Shown: piece by piece, positions 1 to 6,657 of the stretch
Layout of the letters: every line of letters begins with the position of its first letter
How positions within the stretch are numbered: position 1 is the first letter of the stretch
From: Lachnospiraceae bacterium
Lineage (GTDB): Bacteria > Bacillota > Clostridia > Lachnospirales > Lachnospiraceae
Assembly (NCBI GenBank): GCA_017391545.1
Contig: JAFOYD010000141.1
Coordinates: forward strand, 1-15,740
Reading direction: 5' to 3'
Length of the DNA: 15,740 nucleotides
The notes under the pieces: generated by a model
What the model was told of the DNA's origin: nothing
The model's database searches: none
Seen by the model: the letters and a program-made list of their open reading frames with translations, nothing else
Program-made: the position numbers and the translations under genes

Positions 1-87
1 ACATTATATTTTTACCAACTCTACAAATAATAGATGTTTTTATCAGACAATACAGTTTTTCATATTAGAATTAAAGGAGGAATCATT

Positions 88-729
88 ATGCAATTGACAA
101 TCAGAGAACCCGGAAGCGCACTCACCCATTTTATTGCATGCCTGATGGCAGCAATCGCCGCATTACCACTGATCATGAAAGCAAGCAGTGGCATGGCCAC
201 TGCAGCACTTGCCATCTTTGCCCTAAGCATGATTCTGCTTTATGCTGCAAGTACACTTTACCACAGTGTCAATGTTACAGGAAAAGTTCTTAGCATGTTC
301 CGGAAAATTGACCACATGATGATCTTTGTGCTGATTGCAGGCTCCTATACACCAGTATGCCTCATCGTTCTTGGCGGCAGCATGGGATACTCGCTTCTTG
401 CTCTTGTCTGGGGCGTGGCAATTGCAGGAATGCTGATCAATGCACTCTGGATCACATGTCCGAAATGGTTTTCATCCATTATCTATATTGCGATGGGATG
501 GCTTTGCCTGATCGTATTTGGTACGCTTTGGAATACACTGCCACACGCAGCCTTCGGATGGCTTCTCGCGGGCGGCATCCTTTACACCGTTGGTGGCGTA
601 ATCTATGCACTCAAGCTTCCATTTTTCGATTCCCTTCACAAGTATTTCGGCTCACACGAAATTTTCCATCTGTTCGTGATGGGTGGAAGCATCTGCCACT
701 TCATCTTTATGTACTGCTACGTGGCATAG
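88..729 (+). CDS. HlyIII/PAQR-family integral membrane protein
   Basis: A 213-residue polytopic membrane protein of the hemolysin III / PAQR (YqfA, YplQ) family. The start is the ATG at 88, not the upstream in-frame ATG at 34, because AAAGGAGG lies at 74-81 with ideal spacing and the family N-terminus (EPGSALTHFIACLMA) begins here. Family landmarks seen are STLYHS (55-60), KIDHMMIFVLIAGSYTPV (73-90), GGILYTVGG (162-170) and GSHEIFHLF (188-196) followed by H204. These supply the Ser/His/Asp/His set thought to bind a metal in PAQR proteins. About seven hydrophobic segments fit the family. Bacterial members have been tied to membrane lipid homeostasis and, historically, to haemolysis; the real role here is unknown. 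It is a single gene on the plus strand that ends in a terminator shared with spoVT. No convincing promoter was seen in the 87 bases before it. Confidence 0.9.
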   Translation: MQLTIREPGSALTHFIACLMAAIAALPLIMKASSGMATAALAIFALSMILLYAASTLYHSVNVTGKVLSMFRKIDHMMIFVLIAGSYTPVCLIVLGGSMGYSLLALVWGVAIAGMLINALWITCPKWFSSIIYIAMGWLCLIVFGTLWNTLPHAAFGWLLAGGILYTVGGVIYALKLPFFDSLHKYFGSHEIFHLFVMGGSICHFIFMYCYVA

Positions 730-751
730 AATTTGAAATTAAAATAATAAC

Positions 752-806
752 GGAAGAATAAAAAAGACGGATGCGTTTTTGACGCATCCATCTTTTTTAT
801 TCTTCC
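752..806. terminator. Long bidirectional terminator between the HlyIII gene and spoVT
   Basis: A near-perfect inverted repeat. The core GGATGCGT (769-776) pairs with ACGCATCC (782-789) around TTTTG. After one C/A mismatch the stem continues through GA/TC, AAAAAA/TTTTTT and GGAAGAAT/ATTCTTCC to 752 and 806. The A-run before and T-run after the core let it stop transcripts from both convergent genes. The left-hand gene ends at 729. The minus-strand spoVT stop codon (797-799) lies inside the stem, so the last spoVT codons form part of the terminator. Confidence 0.88.
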
Positions 807-1345
807 ATCTGTTTTCCAAGAAATCCTGCTGCCGACTGAGCAAGCTTCATTTCGACCTCGCTCATCTCATCATCAGCATTTGCAGACAGTAGGATAGCAG
901 CTCCGATTACGTCTCCCTGCGTGATAATCGGTATAATGACCTCTTGTTGGTACTCCTGAACTTCTCCATCGACCACTTCTACATAATTTTTGTCATTTCG
1001 TGAAGTGCACACTGTCTCACGCAGATTCATCTTTTCTTCCAGCGACTTGCTTACCGACTTGCCAATCATCTGCTTGCTTCCTGTGCCTGCTGCTGCAATA
1101 ATCTGGTCCCTGTCTGCGATCAGCGCCAGATGTCCTGATACCTGTGAGAGACTTTCTGCATACTGCTTGGCAAAACTGCCCATCTCACCGATTGGTGAAT
1201 ATTTTTTAAGGATAATTGCTCCCTCATGGTCGGTAAAAATCTCCAGTGGATCAGATTCTCTGATGTGGAGTGTCCTACGGATTTCTTTCGGAATCACAAT
1301 TCTTCCCAGATCGTCTATACGACGGACAATTCCTGTGGCTTTCAT
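797..1345 (-). CDS. spoVT: Stage V sporulation transition regulator SpoVT
   Basis: A 182-residue DNA-binding regulator, close to the usual SpoVT length of about 178. The N-terminal AbrB-type swapped-hairpin domain (1-52) reads MKATGIVRRIDDLGRIVIPK and continues EIRRTLHIRE and ILKKYSPIGE, which is diagnostic of SpoVT. Residues about 55-182 form the GAF-like C-terminal domain, ending SAAGFLGKQMEE. In Bacillus, SpoVT modulates sigma-G genes in the forespore and affects spore coat and germination. The ATG at 1345 was chosen over the upstream GTG at 1360 because AAAGGAG (about 1351-1357) sits just before it and overlaps the GTG. It is the last gene of a minus-strand run after the metallopeptidase, with a 135-base gap and no terminator seen between them. 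No sigma-G promoter could be assigned with confidence. Confidence 0.93.
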   Translation of the reverse strand: MKATGIVRRIDDLGRIVIPKEIRRTLHIRESDPLEIFTDHEGAIILKKYSPIGEMGSFAKQYAESLSQVSGHLALIADRDQIIAAAGTGSKQMIGKSVSKSLEEKMNLRETVCTSRNDKNYVEVVDGEVQEYQQEVIIPIITQGDVIGAAILLSANADDEMSEVEMKLAQSAAGFLGKQMEE

Positions 1346-1480
1346 ATTTTCTCCTTTCACCGAGAAATAAAAAATATTCCTCCAGTTACATACTTACTGT
1401 TACTTTATCGTAATCCTAGTATCTGTAAATGAAGGAATTTTATACTTTTATCGGCATTTCCTGTTATATTTAATTTTAAG

Positions 1481-2038
1481 TTAAGGCAGTCTTTCGATCA
1501 GCGAATTTCCATTGTCCTTGAGCCACTTTCTGTGCATCTTATAGTCAGGCATGATCTGTTCTACGAGCGTCCAGAACCGTTTCGAATGATTCATCTCAAT
1601 GCGGTGGCAGAGCTCATGAACAATCACGTAATCCATGACCTGCTCCGGCACCTGTGTGAGCAGACAGTTAAAATTCAGATTGCCTTTTGAAGAACAGCTT
1701 CCCCATCTGGTGCGCTGACTGCGGATCGTGATTCTGCCGTAGCTTACGCCTAATCTCTGGGCATACTGTTCTACCCTCGGTGGAATCACACGGACAGCTA
1801 TATCCGCCATCTGACGAATTTCTTTGTTGGAAAATTTCACAGTTTCCTCGCGCTCCTTCACCCGATTTGCTGCCTTTTCCATATGACTGTCAATCCACGC
1901 CTGATGCCTGTGAATCTCTTGCAGTATTTCGCTGCGCTTCATATAAAACGGAGCCCTGACAATCAGGACTCCGGCTTCTTTAATTTCAAAGGCTATGGTC
2001 TTTCTGTTACTCTGTTTGATTTCAGTGATATATTCCAT
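1481..2038 (-). CDS. YgjP-like zinc metallopeptidase (DUF45 / M48-like)
   Basis: A 185-residue protein of the YgjP/SprT-related family of predicted zinc metalloproteases. The zinc site is HELCH (141-145) with a third histidine at 151 in NHSKRFW. It is preceded by the family signature RTRWGSCSSKGNLNFN (109-124). There is no signal peptide or membrane segment, so it is probably cytoplasmic. E. coli YgjP-type proteins have no firmly known substrate. The ATG at 2036-2038 is supported by an AGAGGA-like site about 8 bases upstream. It starts 36 bases after the mgtE stop on the same strand with no terminator between, so it is probably co-transcribed with mgtE and perhaps spoVT. Confidence 0.88.
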   Translation of the reverse strand: MEYITEIKQSNRKTIAFEIKEAGVLIVRAPFYMKRSEILQEIHRHQAWIDSHMEKAANRVKEREETVKFSNKEIRQMADIAVRVIPPRVEQYAQRLGVSYGRITIRSQRTRWGSCSSKGNLNFNCLLTQVPEQVMDYVIVHELCHRIEMNHSKRFWTLVEQIMPDYKMHRKWLKDNGNSLIERLP

Positions 2039-2074
2039 CGCCTGTTCCTCTCCATTTCAAAAATAATGATGGCA

Positions 2075-3469
2075 TCATGCCAGATGCAGGAAGTTGATCA
2101 GCAGTAGCCACGCAACGCCATAATAGGTGACAACTCCAATCAGGTCATTGACTGTCGTAATCAGTGGACCTGACGCTACCGCAGGGTCCACATGTATCTT
2201 TTTAAAGAACATCGGCACTGCTGTTCCCACAATGCTCGATATCGTCATGGCAATCAAAAGTGCAACGCCTGCACAGATCGATATGGCAAATGCGTACTGC
2301 GGCGTCTTTCCCTTCAACAGACAAAGATATGCACCGATAAACACAAAAGACAGCACTCCTAGAATAAAGCCATTGGAAAATCCGATCCGCATTTCCTTAA
2401 AGACCATACTAAGCTTCTGCTTTGCCTCAAGATTCTCATCCATGAGAAGTCGAATCGTAACAGCAAGTGACTGCGTTCCCACATTTCCTGACATACCAAG
2501 GATTACTGACTGGAAGCTTACGATAATGGCAAGTTGTGCAATCACACCCTCAAAAAGGCTCGTCACTGTTGAGACACACATACTGAGTCCCAGAAGCACT
2601 ACAAGCCACGGCAGGCGCTTTTTGATACTCTCGCCCAGCGATTCCTCAAGCTCTGCTTCCTCGGTCATACCGGCAAGCTTTGCATAATCGTCACCCATCT
2701 CGTCATCGACAACCTCTACGATATCCTGGGATGTAATGACACCGATCAGCTCATTTTTGTCATCCAGAACGGGAATTGAATCCTCCGCGTACTCCTTTAA
2801 CCGTTCAATACAATCAGAGATTGTCTCATGATCCCTTACATATGGGAATGACTGCATGATCAGTGTTTCCAGATCGACGTAATTTCTGGCAATAATCAGA
2901 TCCTTTAGATCAATCGCACCGTAAAACGTCCCATCGCTATCCTTCACAAAAATGGTCGTAATATTATCGTTGTCCTCTGCCTGCGCGATCAGCGACCGCA
3001 TTGCCTGCTTGATGGTAAAGCTCCTGTCGATCTCAATATAGTTGGTGGTCATCTTACTACCGATCTCATCATCCTCATAGGAACAGATCAGCTTGATGTC
3101 CTCCTTTGATTCCTCATCAATGAGCTCAATTAACTGTTTTCTGGTCTCCTCATCGACCTCCTCGAGAACGTCTACCGCATCGTCCGCGTCCATGTTCTCA
3201 ATGATGTCAGCAGCCTTCTCAAGCTCCAGTTCTCCCAGATATTTTCCCGGATCATCGAGGTATGCAAAGATTTCCGATACCCGCTCATCTCCAAGGATAT
3301 GATAAAGCAGCTTTCTCTCATTTTCATCGAGTTCATCAAGTGCATTGGAAATATCATTGTCATGATAATTCGTCAGCTCATCCGCTATTTTTTCTCTGCT
3401 TTCACCACTTCTGATCAGCTCGACAAGCTCTTTAATGTAATCTGGTTCGTTCAATACTTCGTTTTCCAC
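2075..3469 (-). CDS. mgtE: MgtE-type magnesium transporter
   Basis: A 464-residue Mg2+ channel/transporter with the full MgtE layout: a helical acidic N domain (about 20-130), paired CBS domains (about 135-258, with MTTNYIEIDRS and LIGVITSQDIVEVVDDEM), a plug helix (about 262-285) and five membrane helices (about 287-462). The pore segment near VILGMSGNVGTQSLA (322-336) and the C-terminal DPAVASGPLITTVNDLIGV (428-446), with the conserved Asp at 442, are intact. The acidic N and CBS domains act as the cytoplasmic Mg2+ sensor in this family. The start is a GTG (3467-3469). It overlaps the stop of a two-codon ATG-AAA-TAG, and a GAAGGG-like ribosome site lies about 10 bases upstream. The gene is preceded by a roughly 230-base structured leader, described separately, which probably regulates it. 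Possible substrates of the family also include Co2+. Confidence 0.96.
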   Translation of the reverse strand: MENEVLNEPDYIKELVELIRSGESREKIADELTNYHDNDISNALDELDENERKLLYHILGDERVSEIFAYLDDPGKYLGELELEKAADIIENMDADDAVDVLEEVDEETRKQLIELIDEESKEDIKLICSYEDDEIGSKMTTNYIEIDRSFTIKQAMRSLIAQAEDNDNITTIFVKDSDGTFYGAIDLKDLIIARNYVDLETLIMQSFPYVRDHETISDCIERLKEYAEDSIPVLDDKNELIGVITSQDIVEVVDDEMGDDYAKLAGMTEEAELEESLGESIKKRLPWLVVLLGLSMCVSTVTSLFEGVIAQLAIIVSFQSVILGMSGNVGTQSLAVTIRLLMDENLEAKQKLSMVFKEMRIGFSNGFILGVLSFVFIGAYLCLLKGKTPQYAFAISICAGVALLIAMTISSIVGTAVPMFFKKIHVDPAVASGPLITTVNDLIGVVTYYGVAWLLLINFLHLA

Positions 3470-3477
3470 TATTTCAT

Positions 3478-3700
3478 CGCCCTTCTATATTTTTTATTGT
3501 TTCCATTTTCGGGCGAATATCTTTGTTATTATTCAGAGCCATCTCGATTGCGCCCTGAATAATAACACAAAAATAACACTGAAAGTTCAGTGTATCCGCC
3601 CATATTATGTTGCCCATTACTGTCACAACTGTCCATGTAACCACACACTTCCTTTCAGTGTTACTTTTTAACGATTCAGTACTTTCATCGTTACCAATCT
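3478..3700 (-). ncRNA. Structured 5' leader of mgtE, candidate cis-regulatory RNA of unknown class
   Basis: The transcribed leader between the mgtE promoter and its GTG start contains several helices, read in minus-strand RNA. First is a 7-bp hairpin TAACGAT/ATCGTTA (3693-3687 with 3675-3669). Next is a 12-bp long-range helix TAACACTGAAAG/CTTTCAGTGTTA (3663-3652 with 3585-3574). It is followed after a small internal loop by AGTGT/ACACT (3649-3645 with 3593-3589), enclosing about 50 nt. A local hairpin CACTGAA-CT-TTCAGTG followed by TTATTTTT (3592-3577 and beyond) cannot form together with that helix. Last is a 13-bp hairpin TGTTATTATTCAG/CTGAATAATAACA (3567-3555 with 3536-3524). The exclusive long-range helix versus terminator-like hairpin is the usual riboswitch design. 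I do not recognise the conserved core of the M-box magnesium riboswitch. Structure only; the ligand is unknown. Confidence 0.5.
3577..3592 (-). terminator. Terminator-like hairpin in the mgtE leader (possible attenuator)
   Basis: In the minus-strand RNA, CACTGAA and TTCAGTG are perfectly complementary around a CT centre and are followed directly by TTATTTTT. The short centre means the real loop would be four or more bases with a stem of about six pairs, so it is modest by itself. The same bases form the 3' side of the 12-bp long-range helix, making the two folds mutually exclusive. Confidence 0.4.
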
Positions 3701-3706
3701 CATTTA

Positions 3707-3735
3707 ATTTTATGCTTATTTTTTTGCATTGTCAA
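3707..3735 (-). promoter_or_regulatory. Sigma-A promoter of the mgtE unit
   Basis: On the minus strand, TTGACA (3735-3730) is followed by 17 bases and TAAAAT (3712-3707). This is a full-consensus -35, a 5/6 -10 and ideal spacing. Transcription would start near 3700, giving a leader of about 230 nt before the mgtE GTG. Confidence 0.82.
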
Positions 3736-3749
3736 GGTTCCGAAAATGT

Positions 3750-3785
3750 TTTACATAAGTTTTGAACCGTCTTTACACAAGCTTT
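3750..3785. repeat. Tandem 14-bp direct repeat, 22 bp apart, upstream of the mgtE promoter
   Basis: On the plus strand, TTTACATAAGTTTT (3750-3763) and TTTACACAAGCTTT (3772-3785) match at 12 of 14 positions, with starts 22 bp apart, about two helical turns. They lie about 15-50 bases upstream of the mgtE -35 element, where activators and two-component response regulators commonly bind as tandem dimers. The regulator is unknown. Confidence 0.5.
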
Positions 3786-3786
3786 A

Positions 3787-3814
3787 CGTTACTGTTCACT
3801 CCGTTCCAGTAACG
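3787..3814. terminator. Stem-loop after metI, possible weak terminator or 3' end hairpin
   Basis: CGTTACTG (3787-3794) and CAGTAACG (3807-3814) form an 8-bp stem with a 12-base loop, 16 bases beyond the metI stop codon. On the minus strand it is followed by TAAAGC and not by a U-run, so intrinsic termination is doubtful. It may stabilise the met operon mRNA end. Confidence 0.35.
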
Positions 3815-3829
3815 GTTTTGCCAAACTAT

Positions 3830-4492
3830 TTATCTGTGCCTGCGGTCGAGCTTCTTTGACAGCATCATGCCGATTCCCTGTAAGATCTGAACAAGGACAA
3901 CCAATACGACAATTGTCACGATCATGATGCCTGTCTCATAGCGGTAATAGCCATAGCGAATCGCAATATCACCAAGTCCGCCACCGCCGACAACACCTGC
4001 CATTGCTGAGTATCCGAGAATGGTTCCGATTGCAATCGTCACACCGACAAGCAATGATGTCCTAGCTTCTGCCAGAAGCACCTTCCAGATAATGGTAAAG
4101 ATACCTGCACCCATACTCTGTGCTGCCTCGATAACGCCCTTATCGACCTCTTTTAAAGAAGATTCCACCATGCGCCCGATAAAAGGTGCGGCTGCGATGG
4201 TCAGGGGCACGATCGTCGCTTCATAGCCATAGCTTCGGCCAACGAGCAGCTTTGTCAGTGGCATGACCAGAATCAGAAGAATCAGAAACGGGATGCTCCT
4301 TGCAATATTGATGATAAAATCAAGGAACTTGTACACAAATGCATTTGGTCTGATTCCGTCCTTGTCCGTGACCGTAAGGATCACACCGAGCGGCAGCCCA
4401 ATCACATATCCATAAAAGGTAGAGAATAGTGTCATGTAAAGTGTCGCCCACGTTCCTTCCAGCAGCATCTTTACGATTGTCTCATCAAACAT
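3830..4492 (-). CDS. metI: Methionine ABC transporter permease MetI
   Basis: A 220-residue inner-membrane permease of the MetI family with about five membrane helices. The EAA loop for contact with the ATPase is visible at EAAQSMGAGIFTIIWKVLL (122-140). The ATG at 4490-4492 was chosen over the longer upstream start (4540). The family N-terminus MFDETIVKMLLEGTWATLYM begins here, a GAGGTTG ribosome site lies seven bases before it, and the ATG overlaps the metN stop (ATGTTTGA), indicating translational coupling. It forms the channel for methionine import with MetN and MetQ. A substrate variation (methionine sulfoxide or D-methionine) cannot be excluded. Confidence 0.93.
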   Translation of the reverse strand: MFDETIVKMLLEGTWATLYMTLFSTFYGYVIGLPLGVILTVTDKDGIRPNAFVYKFLDFIINIARSIPFLILLILVMPLTKLLVGRSYGYEATIVPLTIAAAPFIGRMVESSLKEVDKGVIEAAQSMGAGIFTIIWKVLLAEARTSLLVGVTIAIGTILGYSAMAGVVGGGGLGDIAIRYGYYRYETGIMIVTIVVLVVLVQILQGIGMMLSKKLDRRHR

Positions 4493-5504
4493 AATTATCA
4501 ACCTCCTCAACACCCAGTTCTTTTTCCTTAAAGTATTCAATCATGCGGTCTGCAATCTCCTTTGACTCCGGTAACTGCAGAATCATCTCACCCTCTGCAT
4601 TTCCATTGATGGTCTTCGTATTTGCGTAGAGGATATTGAGTGGCGTTTTGTATTCCAGTGTCACATTTCCAATCATTGGCTCAAAAGCTGATTTTCCATC
4701 AAAGGTGACACGGATCATGCGTTTTCCCTTCATCTCAGTGATGTGCTTGACTTCATTGAGAATCAGCTTCTTTGCTTCTTCCGTTTTCGGCGCCCTGAAC
4801 AGTTCCTCCACCGTATTTTCCTCAACAAGCTTGCCATGGTCGAGCACTGCCACTCTTGAGCAGATTTCCTGTATGACTGCCATCTCATGTGTGATGACCA
4901 CAATCGTGATGCCATACTTCTGATTAATTTCTTTTAACAGCTTCAAGATCGACTTGGTGGTCTGCGGATCAAGCGCACTCGTCGCCTCATCGCAGAGCAG
5001 AATCTTGGGATTATTTGCCAATACTCTTGCGATTGCCACACGCTGCTTTTGTCCGCCTGAAAGCTGGGAAGGATATGCCTTTGCTTTCTCACTGAGTCCG
5101 ACTGTTTCTAACAATTCCATTGCCCGCTGTCTCGCTTTTTTCTTGTTGACTCCGGCGATCTCCAGGGGAAAACAGATATTATCCATGACATTCCTCTGCA
5201 TCAGCAGATTAAAATGCTGGAAAATCATTCCGATATCCTGACGCTCTTTCCGCAGTTCCTTTTCAGACAGCTCCATCAGATTTTTCCCTTCAATATAAAT
5301 GTTTCCTTCATTTGGTTTCTCAAGCAGATTCAGACACCGAACCAGCGTACTCTTACCAGCTCCTGACAATCCGATGATTCCAAAAATCTCTCCCCGATCA
5401 ATAGAAAAACTGATATCCTGTACCGCTTCGACCTGTCCGTTATTCGTTTGAAAAGTCCTGCTGATTTTCTCGACGCGAATAATGGGTTCCATTTTGTGCA
5501 CCAT
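4485..5504 (-). CDS. metN: Methionine ABC transporter ATP-binding protein MetN
   Basis: A 339-residue ABC ATPase. Walker A is GLSGAGKS (45-52), the Q-loop is IFQHFNLL (94-101), the signature is LSGGQ (148-152), Walker B runs into LLCDEATSALD (169-179), and the switch histidine is H206. The C-terminal part (about 262-339) is the NIL domain, the regulatory ACT-like domain that binds methionine and inhibits transport in MetN proteins. Its presence separates MetN from general amino-acid ATPases. The start is ambiguous. ATG 5504 has GAAAGG only one base away, while in-frame ATG 5492 (MEPIIRVEKI) has it 13 bases away, so the true N-terminus may be four residues shorter. It lies downstream of metQ after a 103-base gap holding a strong hairpin, and overlaps metI by 8 bases. 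Confidence 0.95.
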   Translation of the reverse strand: MVHKMEPIIRVEKISRTFQTNNGQVEAVQDISFSIDRGEIFGIIGLSGAGKSTLVRCLNLLEKPNEGNIYIEGKNLMELSEKELRKERQDIGMIFQHFNLLMQRNVMDNICFPLEIAGVNKKKARQRAMELLETVGLSEKAKAYPSQLSGGQKQRVAIARVLANNPKILLCDEATSALDPQTTKSILKLLKEINQKYGITIVVITHEMAVIQEICSRVAVLDHGKLVEENTVEELFRAPKTEEAKKLILNEVKHITEMKGKRMIRVTFDGKSAFEPMIGNVTLEYKTPLNILYANTKTINGNAEGEMILQLPESKEIADRMIEYFKEKELGVEEVDNYV

Positions 5505-5549
5505 GCCTTTCTTTTTTATATTTTTCTTCTACTGCTTTTATACACAGAA

Positions 5550-5577
5550 ATGGAGATTGCCATATGGCAACCCCCAT
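5550..5577 (-). other. Intercistronic hairpin between metQ and metN
   Basis: The 14-bp perfect palindrome TTGCCATATGGCAA (5557-5570) is extended on both sides by seven more pairs (ATGGGGG with TCTCCAT in the RNA, two of them G-U). This makes a stem of about 12 or more pairs with a tight loop. No U-run follows on the minus strand. Such hairpins after a binding-protein gene often protect the upstream mRNA and reduce read-through, giving more MetQ than MetN/MetI. The palindrome could also be a DNA operator. Confidence 0.55.
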
Positions 5578-5607
5578 ACTAGTTATATATGATATCATAC
5601 TTTTATG

Positions 5608-6534
5608 TTAATTAAAAGGGATAACAGCTCCATCATAAGTCTGATTAATGTAGTTTGTAATCTCCTCAGACTTTAATGCATTTACCAGAGCCTGAATTGC
5701 TTCGCTGTTCTCGTTGCCTTCCTTGACTGCGATCACATTCACATAAGTCTTTGCAGCCTCAGAATCAGCCTTCTCATATGCTACAGAATCCTGTCCTACT
5801 GAGAAACCTGCCTCAAGTGCATAGTTACCATTTAATACGACAAATGCAACCTCATCCTTTACGCGGGCTACCTGAGCTGCCTCAAGCTCCTGAATCTTGA
5901 TATTCTTTGGATTTTCCTCAATATCCTTGACAGTTGCCTCAAGACCTGCACCTTCCTTTAATGTAATGACACCGTTGTCCTGTAACAGCAGTAATGCTCT
6001 TGCCTCATTTGTTGTGTCATTCGGAACGGCAATGGTATCACCTTCTGCCAGCTCGTCAAGAGTGCTCTTTGTACCCGGATAGATTCCGAACGGTTCATAG
6101 TGGATACCACCTGCGTTTACAAGGTGTGTTCCCTGCTCTTCGTTAAAGTTGTCCAGGTATGGAATATGCTGGAAATAGTTTGCATCAAACTCATCACTCT
6201 CTACCACAAGGTTTGGCTGAACGTAATCATCAAATACAGTTACCTCAAGATCCCAGCCTTCCTTTTCAAGAATCGGCTTAGCCTGCTCAAGAATCTCTGC
6301 GTGCGGTGTTGCACTCGCTGCAACAGTAATGGTTCCCTTTACTTCAACAGGTGCTGTCTCCTCAGCTGCTGTTGTTTCTTCTGTGGCAGCGGCGTCTGTT
6401 GCTACCTCAACTGTGCTTTCTGTAGCTACTGTTGTGTTCGCTGCTTCTGTGGAAGCATCCTTCTGACTGCCGCATCCTGTAAGAACTCCAAATGCTACGA
6501 CAGATGTTACCAGTAACGATAAAAATTTTTTCAT
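5608..6534 (-). CDS. metQ: Methionine-binding lipoprotein MetQ (NlpA family)
   Basis: A 308-residue extracellular substrate-binding lipoprotein. Residues 1-20 form a lipoprotein signal peptide with lipobox LTGC, so the mature protein starts at lipidated Cys21. Residues 22-64 are an Ala/Thr/Glu-rich, probably disordered spacer holding the domain off the membrane. The NlpA/MetQ domain covers about 65-308 and contains ATPHAEIL (75-82), DFDANYFQHIPYLDNFN-type residues and a C-terminal NYINQTYDGAVIPFN. The start is firm: AAGGAGGAG precedes the ATG. It is the promoter-proximal gene of a metQ-metN-metI operon, unlike the metNIQ order of E. coli. It delivers methionine to the MetNI channel. Confidence 0.95.
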   Translation of the reverse strand: MKKFLSLLVTSVVAFGVLTGCGSQKDASTEAANTTVATESTVEVATDAAATEETTAAEETAPVEVKGTITVAASATPHAEILEQAKPILEKEGWDLEVTVFDDYVQPNLVVESDEFDANYFQHIPYLDNFNEEQGTHLVNAGGIHYEPFGIYPGTKSTLDELAEGDTIAVPNDTTNEARALLLLQDNGVITLKEGAGLEATVKDIEENPKNIKIQELEAAQVARVKDEVAFVVLNGNYALEAGFSVGQDSVAYEKADSEAAKTYVNVIAVKEGNENSEAIQALVNALKSEEITNYINQTYDGAVIPFN

Positions 6535-6590
6535 ATCTTTCTCCTCCTTCTACTCATTCCTACTTTTCCGATAGGATTAAGTTGAGTTCA

Positions 6591-6619
6591 ATTATATATG
6601 ATGTCGTTACTGATGTCAA
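6591..6619 (-). promoter_or_regulatory. Consensus sigma-A promoter of the metQNI operon
   Basis: On the minus strand, TTGACA (6619-6614), 17 bases, then TATAAT (6596-6591) match the full consensus. Transcription would start near 6584, leaving a leader of only about 50 nt. That is too short for an S-box SAM riboswitch or a T-box, the usual regulators of methionine transport in Firmicutes. Confidence 0.88.
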
Positions 6620-6657
6620 TAGATTTTTTCAAAAAAAAATAATTTCATGTAAAAGTG

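Noticed and set aside
34..87. Upstream ATG start (34) extending the HlyIII protein by 18 residues
   Set aside because: AAAGGAGG sits directly before the ATG at 88 and the family N-terminus starts there; the extension would encode the ribosome site.
357..761. Plus-strand 134-codon frame overlapping the HlyIII gene
   Set aside because: It lies inside a clear membrane protein in another frame, has no ribosome site and runs into the terminator.
2127..2687. 186-codon plus-strand frame opposite mgtE
   Set aside because: It is antisense to the conserved membrane domain of MgtE; composition is that of a mirror frame and there is no ribosome site.
3574..3663. M-box magnesium riboswitch upstream of mgtE
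   Set aside because: The leader is structured, but I do not see the conserved M-box core sequences; kept as an unclassified candidate only.
6100..6516. 138-codon Cys-rich plus-strand frame
   Set aside because: It is the antisense of the metQ Ala/Thr/Glu-rich spacer; the Cys-rich look comes from GCA/GCT-type codons read backwards.
6535..6657. SAM (S-box) riboswitch before metQ
   Set aside because: Only about 50 nt lie between the predicted start of transcription and metQ; no S-box core is seen.
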